From positions 53,173,209 to 53,237,208 of the forward strand of contig CM043971.1 of NCBI GenBank assembly GCA_014529385.2: DNA of 64,000 nt, read 5' to 3'. A program made the position numbers and the translations under genes. The notes below the pieces were generated by a model. It was given only the letters and a program-made list of their open reading frames with translations, did no database searches and was not told the origin of the DNA. Of this stretch, positions 32,275 through 43,130 are shown one piece after another. How positions within the stretch are numbered: position 1 is the first letter of the stretch; the number at the start of each line of letters is the position of its first letter. The DNA comes from Adiantum capillus-veneris. Lineage: Eukaryota; Streptophyta; Polypodiopsida; Polypodiales; Pteridaceae.

Positions 32275-34001
32275 ATGAGGTGGACAAATTTCCTTTCACA
32301 ATTTCATTTTCATATTGCTCACATTGCTGGCAAGCATAATCAAGTAGCTGATGCACTCTCAAGACGACCAAGAGTGAATGCGGTTTCCATAGCAACTCAC
32401 AATGATCTATCTTCAATGATAGATGAGTATGCTATTGATCCCGATTTTAGAGATGTGATTTCAGCCCTTGCATTAGGGAAGAAAGAAGAACCATTTACTT
32501 TACAAGATGGTTATCTTCTCTATGGCAATAGACTATGTGTTACTAACTCACTACGTGAGAAAGTAATGTATGAATCTCATGCTCCACCTTATGCGGGGCA
32601 TAGAGGGATTCAGTCTACCTTAAAGGGAATTGAAACATATTTCTATTGGCCTACCATGAAAGTGAACATACAAGAGTATGTTTCTAAATGTGTGGTATGC
32701 CAAAAGACAAAATTTGATAGAGGGAAGCAACTTGGATTGCTTCAACCCTTGCTAATCCCTAATTCACCATGGGAGAGCATATCCATGGATTTTATCTTTG
32801 GATTACCTAAGTCTATCCATGGGAATACGTGAATATGGACGATAGTAGACAGGTTTAGTAAACAAGCTCATTTTATACCTGTCAAAAAGACTATCAAAGC
32901 CCATCAAATGGAAACCCTCTTCATTTTATCTTTGGATTACCTAAGTCTATCCATGGGAATACGGGAATATGGAGGATAGTAGATAGGTTCAGTAAACAAG
33001 CTCATTTTATACCTGTCAAAAAGACTATCAAAGCCCATCAAATGGCAACCCTCTTCATTTCCCAAATTTTCAAGTACCATGGCTTGCCAATGTCCATAGT
33101 GTCGGATAGAAATCCTAGAATGACCAGTAATTCCTGGAAGGGTCTCTTTGAGAATTTAGGGACAAGGCTAAACTTCTCTTCGGCCTATCATCCACAAACG
33201 GATGGCCAAAGTGAAATAACTAACCTAACCATTCTCGATCTACTAAAAGCCTATGTAACGGAAGTAGATCAAAGATCCCAATGGGAGAAGTACTTGCCCT
33301 TAGTGGAGTATGCTTACAATAACACTGTACATACTTCCACGGGAAAAGCACCTTTTGAGATAATTGAGGGGAGATCAAAAAGTCCCTTCCTACTTAAGGT
33401 ACATGGGAAGATCTTCGCTGCAGATGAGTATAGCCGAGACCTACAAGAATCTTTTCAAAAGATTAACGATGCTATCTCTATCTCACAGCAAAGGCAAACG
33501 GCTGCTGCTGACAAGCACAGAAGAGCCCAAGTCTTTAAAGAAGATGATTGGGTCTTATTAAAGTTTCCCAAGGCTCGATTCAGGCACACGACGGGCAAGA
33601 ATCCTACGGGACACCAAAAGTACTATGCTAAACTAGCAAAAAGGTACTATGGTCCCTTCCAGATTCTTAGGCCAATCAATGAGATGGCCTATCAACTCAA
33701 GTTGCCCAATCATTGGCTCATACACAATGCTTTCCATGTGAGCCTATTAAAGCCTTACAAAGGAGAGCCACCTCAAGAACCAACTATTGAAGACCCATCG
33801 GAGATCGAGGACCAAGAGGAGGTGCTGCAGCCCGAGTCCATTCTCCGACATGAAGACAAGGTATTAAGAGGCGGTAAGACTATCCGACGATATCTTATCA
33901 AATTTAAAAACTATCCTTTTGAAGATGCTAGATGGATGCAAGGCATACAATTAAAGGATAACCTAAACCTTGTCAATGCTTACAATGTTTCCCAAGAGTA
34001 A
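32275..34001 (+). pseudogene. Gypsy integrase with chromodomain-like C-terminus; 134-bp duplication in the core
   Basis: RNase H tail HIAGKHNQVADALSRRP, then the integrase HHCC zinc domain (HAPPYAGHRG ... CVVCQKTK), core start MDFIFGLPKS with the first Asp. The frame is then lost because 32791-32924 is repeated at 32925-33058. The second frame (33042-34001) carries YHGLPMSIVSDRN (second Asp) and HPQTDGQSE (Glu), the GPY/F-type module KRYYGPFQILRPINEMAYQL, and a chromodomain-like end (RYLIKFKNYPFEDARWM, about 33885-33940). The aromatic positions fit the group of chromodomains that target heterochromatin; this is inference from the motif. Confidence 0.9.
32791..33058 (+). repeat. 134-bp tandem duplication in integrase
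   Basis: TTTATCTTTGGATTACC begins both units (32791 and 32925), and TTCATTT at the join gives microhomology. 134 is not a multiple of three, so it shifts the frame. The two units differ at several bases. Confidence 0.93.
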
Positions 34002-34359
34002 GCAAATGTACAAAATGTTAAAAATGAACAAAGTTTTTTTTGTCTTATAAGACTCTCTCTTTTTCTTTATTGTGCACAAAAATGAAGTAGTATGCATGCT
34101 TAGATCAAGTTTGTGGATGATGTCTCCCAAACGCCAAGTAGAGCTTGTCACTCTACTATGGAAGACTGATAGGACTAATGTGCAAACATGCTTGCGGCAG
34201 CCTTGGGCTCTCAAGCGCCAAATGGACTAGTCATCCATTGTGGAATGATGTCGTAGGGTAACATAGGGATCCTCTACCCGCTAAGAAAAGGACTCATGAA
34301 TATGCTTTATCTTCTCTACACCATAGTCGAGGATGACTATGATTTCAAGAGAGAGGTAA

Positions 34360-35267
34360 TGTCATAATAATCAATATCTAATTCTCCTAAATGATTTTCT
34401 CATATTAAACTGATCATTTAATGTGGGGAAGTGCCAGGGGAGAAAAAGCTAGAATATTGGTTAAGCTAGCAGACCGGCCACAGTAGGGATCCAAAGGAGG
34501 GAAAATAGGGATCCAAAGGGGGGGGGCATCTGCAAAAGAGCCATGTGAAACAATGGGCTAAAAGGGCTAAAAAGACCCTAAGGTTCAGCCCATTTAGACT
34601 TCCAAAATGCTAAGGTTCCAAAATTCAAAGGTTGTGTCCAAAGGTCAACCTTAAGGGAATTGGATGCTTTGTGTGTGTACCAAAAAAGTCTTTGCAATCC
34701 CTACTTGGGAGGGGGCGAGCCTTGGGAGTAGGGGATGAGAGAGAAAGTCACACACACACACACAAGCTCCCTTTACACAATGGGAGATGTACATCTTTCT
34801 CGTAAGATACTCCTTCTTCCTCTCAATCTACTCTCATACCCTGCTAGCTCTCACCATCTTCGAAGGTGTGTGAGGTCTTGGGTATGAGAACGGGGATAAT
34901 TAATGTTGTGTTTGCTAAGTTTTTTGCTTAGTGCATGAAGCTTTCATCTTCATTGCACTAACTAGTCTTGAAGGAACACAAAGAATTGTATTGTACAATG
35001 TCTCTCTTGATGGGAGAAACCATAATACAAAGCCTTTTGGAGGGGGGACCGGCTCCATGAAAATCCGGTCCTCAACTATTGTCAATGGCTTAATTTCTCT
35101 CTCTTTTGAAAGTATTGTTGATGCTATCTAACTAGGTGTTATGCTTTTTGTTGCTCTCTCCACCCAAGCACTCTTGTAATTCTCATTAGGAATCTATTCT
35201 AATGAAATACCACTATGTTCATGCTAATTTCCGCTACACACAAGTTTTTAGGCCATTAAATGTTACA
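34360..35267 (+). repeat. 3' LTR of the chromodomain Gypsy (908 bp)
   Basis: TGTCATAATAATC...ATGTTACA. Shorter than the 5' LTR because the segment between CTTTACACAA and GATGTACATCTTTC is gone. Preceded by a weak purine tract AAGAGAGAGG and by a 360-bp untranslated stretch (34002-34359). Confidence 0.93.
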
Positions 35268-35545
35268 AGAGCTAGGTCTTATCATTCATTTTTGTACAAG
35301 CTCATTAACTTGAATCATAATTTCCTCATGTTGAGCTGGTGAGACTCGATTAAGAAGGCAATAGGCAAACTCCCCGGGATTCGATCAATCTTGTGATCAT
35401 CATCTCCCCTCTTAGGAGATAACTCTCCTGGGATGTCATCTATGAACAATTCAACATGCTCATTTAGAAACGAATGAAGATCACTTTCTACTTTTAATGA
35501 ACCATGAAAAGAGATAGAATCATTCGTCGGATCATCTTTCAAATG
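35268..35545 (-). pseudogene. Ty3/gypsy pol relic, upstream half (protease-RT linker)
   Basis: The minus strand reads FLNEHVELFIDDIPGELSPK, DHKIDRIPGS and NELVQK, then stop, then MIRPSS, breaking at the AGAGC duplication. It is the upstream partner of 20905-21371 and is related to the linker of the inserted Gypsy (31040-31240). Confidence 0.87.
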
Positions 35546-36780
35546 CCACGTAAGTAGAAATGCAATTATTTGACAAATATCATGTAAGGAGCACTCTCTA
35601 GCTTAGGACTAAGTTGGTTGTGCTTGATTGCAATAATTTTTTGAAGTGTTTGAGCCTTTTCTAGATTTTTTGAATGTTTTCAAGGTTTAATCAATGCAAG
35701 GTGGATGAAAGTGAGGCTAGTTGATGGTATTTACCAATGGTCGTGCAAAAATAATGTGCAAAAGGACCTCCTACATTTGACTTCTACAGTGCTCAAATTG
35801 TTTCTAAATTCTCACCAGGATTGAGATACCTGGCTTGGAAGGATACCTCCAAGGTGCCCTTGATAACTTGATTGTACACAATTTGTAAACGACTTGAGCT
35901 CACGTCGTTTCAAAAAAAATCCAAGACTTGGCCTAATTTGGGATCTTGTGTTGTTGTTTCATCCACTCTAGCTTGCAAGTACGAAGCACCTCTTTGATAG
36001 AGGTTTGTAAACCTGCAATCAGTCACGAAAATATTTTGAAAGCTACTCATGGTGGGTTGAAACAATCCCGTTACTTTAATTTGGTAGACATATCACCTTA
36101 ACCAATAGTCATGCAACGATGTTGCCATGAAAAATGGCACTTCACAACAATGCGCAAACACTCTCTCTTTCTCTTTGTGTTGCTTGCCATTGTGCGAACA
36201 CTCAAAGAGCTATGGAGAAGTACATGCAGCCCAAAGCGAGGCAAGGAATGGATTGAGAAGGAAGATGGGACACATCTCTGCATTGACACAATATGCGTTT
36301 CTTATAGGAGTTATGTTTGAGTGGTAGTGGTAATTGCCCAAAATATTTCCTGGGAGATTGCAAGACAAGTACACAATAGTATGCAACTACTCAACCTAAA
36401 TTTCCTTTAACAAAGACTGGCTCTCCTGTAAATATTTACTAGCTGATTGCATGTCATCAACTTATTTCCATACGTACAAGGACACATGTCGCTCCTTGTG
36501 GTGTCTCGTGCTTGCCAAACTTCACACTTGATACATGGCTCCCAATCTACCGGTCTGTAATATGGCTCCCCTACCCTAGGTTGTGCTTCTCATATTTGTC
36601 ATTATAGTATAATTTTGTCTCATTATGCGACCAAAAATAATTTTCTCTTTGAAAAAGTTTTAAATAACTGAAAGTATGCTTTTTTTGGTTACCGTTATAA
36701 GCTTTTAAGAAACTACTACTACTCCTCTTTTCTTGACCCGACGCACTCGAGCTTGCAGCTCCATAGACTGCGAGCTCTTG
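35546..36780. other. Intergenic; proximal part is the likely CDC20 promoter
   Basis: No gene or element is recognised at 35546-36580; it may be decayed sequence of the outer Gypsy relic. Short open frames at 36111-36327 overlap in two frames and are not convincing. The 36580-36890 part precedes the CDC20 transcript. It holds one AACGG core (minus strand, 36692-36696), the core of the MSA element used by MYB3R factors for G2/M genes. A single core is weak evidence. Confidence 0.45.
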
Positions 36781-36917
36781 CTGCAAGCGGTCTCTGCATT
36801 ATCTTCCTTCCTTCCTAACGAGAGAACTCTCCAACACTACGTCGTGCAGATCTCTGGTGCGGAATCTCTGATCAACAGAAAAAATCTTCATGATCTTCTG
36901 CAAATTTGACACCAAGT

Positions 36918-37316
36918 AAGTGCTCTTCCGTGTTCAGCCTTCGCCTTTTTTTTTTCCTGTACTTCGCGCATGCGAATTGGTCCTTGCATTTTCTGCGTTA
37001 CTCCCTGAACCTTGTTGAAATTTTCTGTCGAACTTCCTAAGCATGCTTGGGAAACTTCTGTCTAATCCTAGGTCTTGCGCAATGCTTGCATGTAACTGCT
37101 AGTGCTTTTGAGCTGACTGCTATGTTTGTATAATCCTAGGTCTTGCACAATGCTTGCATGTAACCGCTATTGCTTTTGAGCTGACCATTCTCGATGCTGC
37201 AAACGCACACATATAATGCATCTTGATTCCTTTTGTTGGTTTGAGCTCTTGATGTTTATGGATTTCTGATCTCCACCCTTGTTCCTTTTTGTCTATTGTA
37301 TTTTTTCCCATATCAG
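36918..37316 (+). other. Probable 5' UTR intron of CDC20, with 68-bp tandem duplication
   Basis: A GTAAGTG donor at 36918 and a polypyrimidine-ATATCAG acceptor at 37316 lie upstream of the first coding exon. Splicing from the short upstream ATG (36891) does not give an open frame into exon 1, so this intron is placed in the 5' UTR. Within it, TAATCCTAGGTCTTGC...GAGCTGAC is repeated at 37063 and 37131. Confidence 0.55.
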
Positions 37317-37369
37317 GAGTTACACACTGCAACTACTCAAACACAATCTCATTGTACGGTTCAGGACAT

Positions 37370-39402
37370 ATGTTAGCAACGGTATCCCAAAGGCAGGGGC
37401 TTAGATCAAATAGGCGAAGGAGGTCACTTGTCATCCCTTTAACAATTGTACCTCCATCCTGCAAAACTGGAATTCACAATGGATTTCAGGTATATAATTA
37501 CTGCTTTTGTTTGGTTTCTTTCAAAAAGTGTAGGGGATTCTGAACTGGTTCTGCTATTAGGGAGATAGATACATTCCAATTCGCAGTCAGATGGATATTG
37601 ATATTGCTCGTTTCAACCTCCTATTTGAGGCAAAGGAAAACACTTCTGTGTTGCTGAATATTACTTCTCCTGTCAAGGTCTCCTATCTTGAACTTATTTT
37701 AGTGCACATGTTCTTTGCAACCGTTCTGTTATTAATAATCACTTACTGATGACTGTTTAACAATCACTTACTGACTTACAGGAAGAATATAGAAAGAAAC
37801 TTGCAGAGAACCTTCTGCAAGGTAGGAATGTGCCTGGAGAAAAGAAAATCCTAGCTTTCAAGAAGAAGAAGAAGAAGAATTATTCCATAGAGGAAGATGA
37901 GTGTTCAAAATATTTGTTACACTGCGATAAATCTCCTACACGGAACTCCTATAGGCATATTCCCCAAGTATGTCTTCTTTACTCTTTAGAAGCATTGCAA
38001 CCGAAAAGATGTAAAAAGATTATCCATCTAAATACTGAGCATTGTGGGTGCAGTCACCAGAGAGGATTTTGGATGCACCAGAATTGGTAGATGACTACTA
38101 CTTGAATCTGCTTGATTGGAGTTCCAAAAATGTATTGGCTGTCGCTCTAGGGACAGCGGTATATCTATGGGATGCAGAATCAGGAGCCATTAGTCAGTTA
38201 ATGCAGACTTCAGATGATGATGATTATGTGACGAGCATTGCCTGGGCTGCAGATGGAAAGCACATTGCGATTGGGATCAACTCCACTGAGGTTCAAATTT
38301 GGGATGCTTGTAAGGGGAGCCAGGTGTTGTTTGGACTCTCACTCGATCTTTATTAAAGTTCTCTTTCAATTAAAGGCAATTCACAAAAAATGTGTTGTAG
38401 GTACGGCGGATGGCAGGACATACAGCTCGGGTAGGAAGTCTTGCATGGAATGGACCTACCTTGTCATCTGGAGGTCGGGACAGTAGGATCATTAATCATG
38501 ATGGTAAGACCTCGAAGGTTGCCAATGCCATTAAGGAAAATGTGGATGCACGTTTATTGTCTATGTCTTCTTTGCATTCAGATTTGGATGCTTATGATTA
38601 CTTGAAGGATTTGCCCAAGAATGCTACTGGTATAGACTTATATAACCACAGAGATCCGTACCCCAGTCTCTTCTCTGTTGCCCTTGAAATGATAGAAGTT
38701 TTCTATTCAAAGCAGAGGGAAAAGAAGGGGAGGGGGGGTCACAACATGAAAACTTTTAGCATGTTTGGAGAAAAAGATCCGTACCCCAGTCTCTTCTCTG
38801 TTGCCCTTGAAATGATAGAAGTTTTCTATTCAAAGCAGAGGGAAAAGAAGGGGAGGGGGGGTCACAACATGAAAACTTTTAGCATGTTTGGAGAATCTGC
38901 CAAACATGCCGATGTAATTGCTTAGTCAAATTCCACGTTTGCAAACCTAAGTGAGAGACATGGTCTTTATTGAAGTAAATAACGACTGGAATTGCACATA
39001 CAAATTTGGTGCAGCAGAAACTGCACAAGCAGGCAGATATATTTCAAAAGATGGCATAGCAGTAAAAAAGGGAGACTTATTTGTATGGGTAGCAAAGTGA
39101 GGGAAACTGGGCAGGGGGAAACAATGAATCTCGTTTTGTATATTTAAGCTGGAATAAATTTTGTGCTTCACATTTTAATGGCCTGGAAACAGATTATGTG
39201 TTAAGAGAGGTGTCATTCCTGACAAGGGCAAAATTTTAGGTTGAAGTAGGTGGACTTGTAGAGGCAATTGACATCTTATGAGTTCAGAGAATACAAGATA
39301 GTGAGGTTCTACAAAACTTTGATAGAGATTCTCTCTTGGGTCCTTTTTTGTATGTCAGGGCTTCCCAGGGCCTCCTGTTCCTCAGATAAGTCCCCCCCCC
39401 CA

Positions 39403-39433
<31 letters not shown>

Positions 39434-40470
39434 AGAGAATGAAATGTTATATTAAACATCTTCAAAAGGCCAAAATGACCTATGAGACCAAACTGATACA
39501 ATCTTGGTGGATTCAATACAATGTTTGGGTACAATATAAAAATGAAGTAAAGTGAAAACTAAAATCATCATCACACAATCATGTTTTGCCTTGTGCAGTT
39601 CGTGCCCGTGATCACATTATATCAGTTCTGAAGGGTCATAATCAGGAAGTTTGTGGTTTGAGCTGGTCTCTCTCTGGCCAGCAACTTGCAAGCGGAGGAA
39701 ACGATAATCTCCTTCATATTTGGGATGTGGCATCTACAGACTATCTGTATAGATTGTGTGATCATCAGGCAGCAGTGAAAGCCCTTGCATGGTGTCCCTT
39801 TCAAGCAAACGTACTTGCATCAGGTGGGGGCACGGCAGACCGTTGTATCAAACTGTGGAATACTCAGAAAGGAACCTGCCTCAGTAGCCTGGATACTCAG
39901 TCTCAGGTATGCCTTTGAATCTTTGGACACATTTGCAGAATATGAGTGTTTGCGGTTTCTAAACCTGAAAAATTTCAGGTTTGTGCATTAGTTTGGAGCA
40001 AACATTACAAGGAGATTTTGAGCAGCCATGGCTACAGTAAAAATCAACTTTGCCTTTGGCGGTATCCCTCGATGGTCAAAATTGCAGAATTAACGGGTCA
40101 TACAGCTCGTGTTCTGCATATGGCTCAGGTTTTTATTTGCTCTAACAGTTTTCACAGAGAAGAGATTGTTTTAGTCCTAAATATGATGAGTTTGTTGTAA
40201 GTAGAGATTGCTTGTGAGAATTTCGTAGATAAGAAGAGTGAAGTAGTCTGTACTTAAGAGTCGGTTAAGTTGGGTTGTGTGAGAATTTGCCATTGTTTTT
40301 TCTTGCTTGGATTGTAGAGTCCGGAGGGAGCTACGGTCGTGTCTGCTGCTGCGGATGAGACTCTTCGGTTTTGGAAAGTGTTTGTGGGTTCTGACAAGAG
40401 TAGCTCCAAAGAATGCTTGCAAGCAAGAGAAGGTGGCTGCCTATCCTTAAAGACAGTGCACATAAGGTGA
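37370..40470 (+). CDS. CDC20: CDC20, WD40 activator of the anaphase-promoting complex (468 aa, 8 coding exons)
   Basis: Coding exons: 37370-37489, 37561-37677, 37782-37967, 38054-38323, 38401-38503, 39599-39906, 39979-40128, 40318-40470. All introns are GT-AG and the lengths sum to 469 codons with the stop. The product recruits substrates to APC/C at metaphase-anaphase. Motifs: C-box DRYIPIR opening exon 2, ILAFK in exon 3, then [20 protein letters not shown] leading into seven WD40 blades ([78 protein letters not shown]), and a C-terminal Ile-Arg tail (TVHIR) that docks on the [14 protein letters not shown] favours CDC20 over FIZZY-RELATED/CCS52. The N-terminus before the C-box is short (about 40 residues) and Arg-rich; the start Met at 37370 is the first in frame after the acceptor. 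Oddities are a six-lysine run and the unusual fifth intron. There are no stops, so it is probably functional. Confidence 0.93.
38504..39598 (+). other. CDC20 intron 5: open-frame stretch with 41-codon tandem duplication and C-tract
   Basis: GTAAG donor at 38504, TTGTGCAG acceptor at 39598. Reading through the donor stays open for about 140 codons to a stop at 38923-38925. Inside it a 123-bp unit (starting [16 protein letters not shown] in translation) is repeated at 38653 and 38776. A long C run followed by (CA)n lies at 39392-39434. Minus-strand words near 39000-39170 show no family. The 1095-bp length is large compared with the other introns (71-190 bp). Confidence 0.75.
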
Positions 40471-40939
40471 TGTAGAGAGCAAAGCGGTCGAGGCACGGCA
40501 AGTGCACGCCATGAATTTGATTATAAGCAAAGGTCTGAGTTGAACAGCCATGAGTGCTTACAGATGTTAACTATCATTTTCAAGGCAAGTGTTTTTGAGA
40601 ATTGTTTCTTATCTTCTTTTGCAGGTGCAAGGAATGTTCTTTTAATTTTTTAGGGCCTGACAGATGGAAGGAAGGCATCAAATTGCTGGTGCTCAAGGGC
40701 TCTTACTTGCATAATGAGCCTGTTGAAGGGGGCTCTTACACAAACCTGTCTATTTGTATAATTAGGACAAATATGTGGTGCCTGACCCATCCTCCATTCG
40801 ATGTTGGTTGATTTTCCTTGCGCACATAGGAAACATAGGTCGATGGCCCTTTAAAGCTGGGCTTTTTTTTTCCCAGAATGTATGCCTCATTCACACACAT
40901 ACAAACACATATTTGCTGCCAGAGTTGATGTTGATGTTT

Positions 40940-40979
<40 letters not shown>

Positions 40980-41000
40980 GAAGAGAATTTTAACGTCATA
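40471..41000 (+). other. CDC20 3' flank / probable 3' UTR with (GT)n(GA)n microsatellite
   Basis: Follows the TGA at 40468-40470. A TCTTTTGCAGGTGCAAGG motif near 40615 could be a splice acceptor in the 3' UTR. The microsatellite (GT)n then (GA)n lies at 40941-40978. No polyadenylation signal can be fixed with certainty. Confidence 0.4.
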
Positions 41001-42847
41001 GGAAACTATCCCAAAGACCTTAAAGATCTATCCAACAAGGAGAGTTGAACTCAAGACGTGTTATTCAAGAGGGAAATGGCATAACCAGAAGAAGAAGGAG
41101 AAGACCCAATAGACCTCAAAAAAAACTATCCCAGAGTCTCGGAACAAATTTATTAGGGGGGGATCTCTAACTAATGTGTCCACATTCTCATCTTCAAATT
41201 TATTAGGTAAGTGCTGCTTTGCTCAAATTTATTAGGTAAGTACATTTCTAAGTGTTTCAAAGACTTGAAATTTAAACGAAATCATTTGAAGTGTGTAGAG
41301 CTACTTTCTGAAGCTCCATTCGCTTTTTTGATTTTTCATTATTTATCTTTGAAGAATCATACTTCTAAAATACATACTCCCCTTTAAGGCTCCTCTGAAA
41401 GGAAATGTTAATTTTTTAATATTTTTGTAGGAGATTCAAATTTATGATAATCATAATTTTAATGCCTTTAAACTTATTTCCTTCTCTCTTCACTTAAATT
41501 TAAAATTTTTGTACTTTTAGGACAAATTTATAATCTAAAAAACTTTAAAGGTCGATTTCTTACTTAGATGTAGAGGTCAAAGTGTCGTTACACAGAGATG
41601 TCCCAAGAAGAGTTCATGGAATGTCACTGACAGTTGGTTTAATGCACTAACCCTACTTCATCGCCTTACAATGTTGGGTGATCTTTTCTTTCTTTTGGGC
41701 CAAGCTCACAATAGTGAGTGAGTGTATTAAGGTCTCAAAGAAATTACAAAATGACCTCAATCTCAAGCCGAGCCTTGAGGGACTTGAGATTTCAAATTGG
41801 GTGACCTCTCCCCGAGGCAAACAAGACCACAAAAAGTGCACTCTATTAACAAGCTTTTACATATCGCAGCTTACCACCAATCGTCCAAGTCTTGCTTGTT
41901 TCCAAGTTTACTTTACTTTACTTTCTTGAATGATCTTTGAGAAGCTCACCACTGCAAGGTCTCTTTCAAACATTGGCGGTTCCTCGCGTGCCATATATGG
42001 CAGAAAAAGAAGTATTTGATAGTTTGGGTGCAAATTTTTTACACGGGAAATGAGATTAGGTACATAAAATTTGGCATCTTGGTTGCATGTGATTGTACTA
42101 AAATGCCATTGTATGTTATGCATTATAGATATAAATAACATGATTTAGAAAAGAGAAAAGAAAGACATTTTCTAACAAAATTAAGTACTATCTCTACCAC
42201 AATCTACCTTTTCTACCCCTTTGATTAATGAAAACAACACACGATCAAAATATGGTGATTTTTTTTTTAATTTATAAAACCCATGTACCTAAAGCTTTTG
42301 CTCACATCTTCCCTAGCCTCTCCCCATATGCATATTCACTTGGCAAGGTAACCACCTATACTCACGAAAAACAAAGAGAAAGTAGGGAGAGATAGTATTT
42401 GATATATACATACGTATATTTATACTCACACACACACACACACACACACACAAAGAGAAATAGTTGCTTACATATTATTGAATTCTTTGGTGGTCCGTGA
42501 TATGGTGCAATAGTTGTTGCTCCAAACGTGTAATACAAGAAAGTCAACTGTTCACAGTTTTATTGTCGTGTTCTTTTGGTCATAACTCCTCTTCACCTGC
42601 TAGTCCTTACAAATTAAATCTTTTGAGAAACATGGTGTTGAGCTTTGAGCATTTGTGCTTTTGCATTTTATGAGTTACACCGGGATATAAACTTTTAAGC
42701 TTATTTTTATACTTTTGCTTTAAATTAAAAAAATAGAGAAATATCACTTTCAATTATCTCTCTCTACGTTGTCGTAGCAGTTACGAGGCCTAAATTTGAG
42801 TTCAAAATTTTCTCAATGATTGTGATATTGCAAGTGCTTGAACACTT
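41001..42847. other. Intergenic, no gene recognised
   Basis: Low-complexity AT-rich DNA. CAAATTTATTAGG is repeated three times at about 41145-41240. A (CA)n run lies at 42427-42452. Confidence 0.5.
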
Positions 42848-43105
42848 CTAGTGTCTCTTGGTTGTACCAAGCTGAATGTAACTTGCAAGTAAAGTGTTGC
42901 ATGTACTAACATCATTTTTTGCCAATCTATTTAAGCTTAAAGTTGTTTGATGCAGGCTTCTGTACTTTGCATACATATCCAAAAATGTGTTTCGTACAGA
43001 AGTAGATACCGTCCATTCATTTTCAATTATGTGTGCATGTATCAACTTGCCTTCCTCTATAGTAGCTCCTCTTGCACATGCTTGCAACAAACAATGGATC
43101 ATCAA
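42848..43105 (-). pseudogene. Pentatricopeptide-repeat (PPR) protein fragment, PLS type
   Basis: The 85-residue frame reads LLQACARGATIEEGKLIHAH, then VRNTFLDMYAKYRSL, then NDVSTCNTLLASYIQLG. This is the typical succession of PLS-class PPR repeats (G(K/R)xIHAHII, NxLxDMYAKCGSL, DVxSWNxLxxxYxQxG). Such proteins bind organelle RNA and have 400-900 residues; only about two and a half repeats remain. There is no transit peptide, no continuation in either direction and two altered consensus positions (CG to YR, SWN to TCN). It is probably a truncated copy; retro-copying is possible because no intron is needed. Confidence 0.75.
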
Positions 43106-43130
43106 GTCTTATGCACGGGCTTGGATCTAA

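Larger units (their letters stand above)
21372..35267 (+). mobile_element. Ty3/gypsy chromodomain retrotransposon (13.9 kb including nested Copia)
   Basis: 5' LTR 21372-22967, perfect initiator-Met primer-binding site TGGTATCAGAGC directly after it, gag (23385-24977), protease, [Copia insert 25314-30878], RT-RNase H, integrase with a chromodomain-like C-terminus, 3' LTR 34360-35267. Termini are TGTCATAA...TGTWACA and the duplication is AGAGC. Without the Copia insert the element is about 8.3 kb. Damage: frameshift near 31083, stops at the RNase H end (32227-32260), and a 134-bp duplication in integrase. The gene order protease-RT-RNase H-integrase and the C-terminal domain place it with chromoviruses. 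Confidence 0.94.

Noticed and set aside
36111-36327. Two overlapping short frames upstream of CDC20
   Set aside because: They use the same DNA in two frames, and neither translation resembles a known protein.
36891-36917. ATG in the upstream exon as the CDC20 start
   Set aside because: Splicing from its donor at 36918 to the acceptor at 37316 leads into a stop before the conserved coding exons, so 37370 was chosen.
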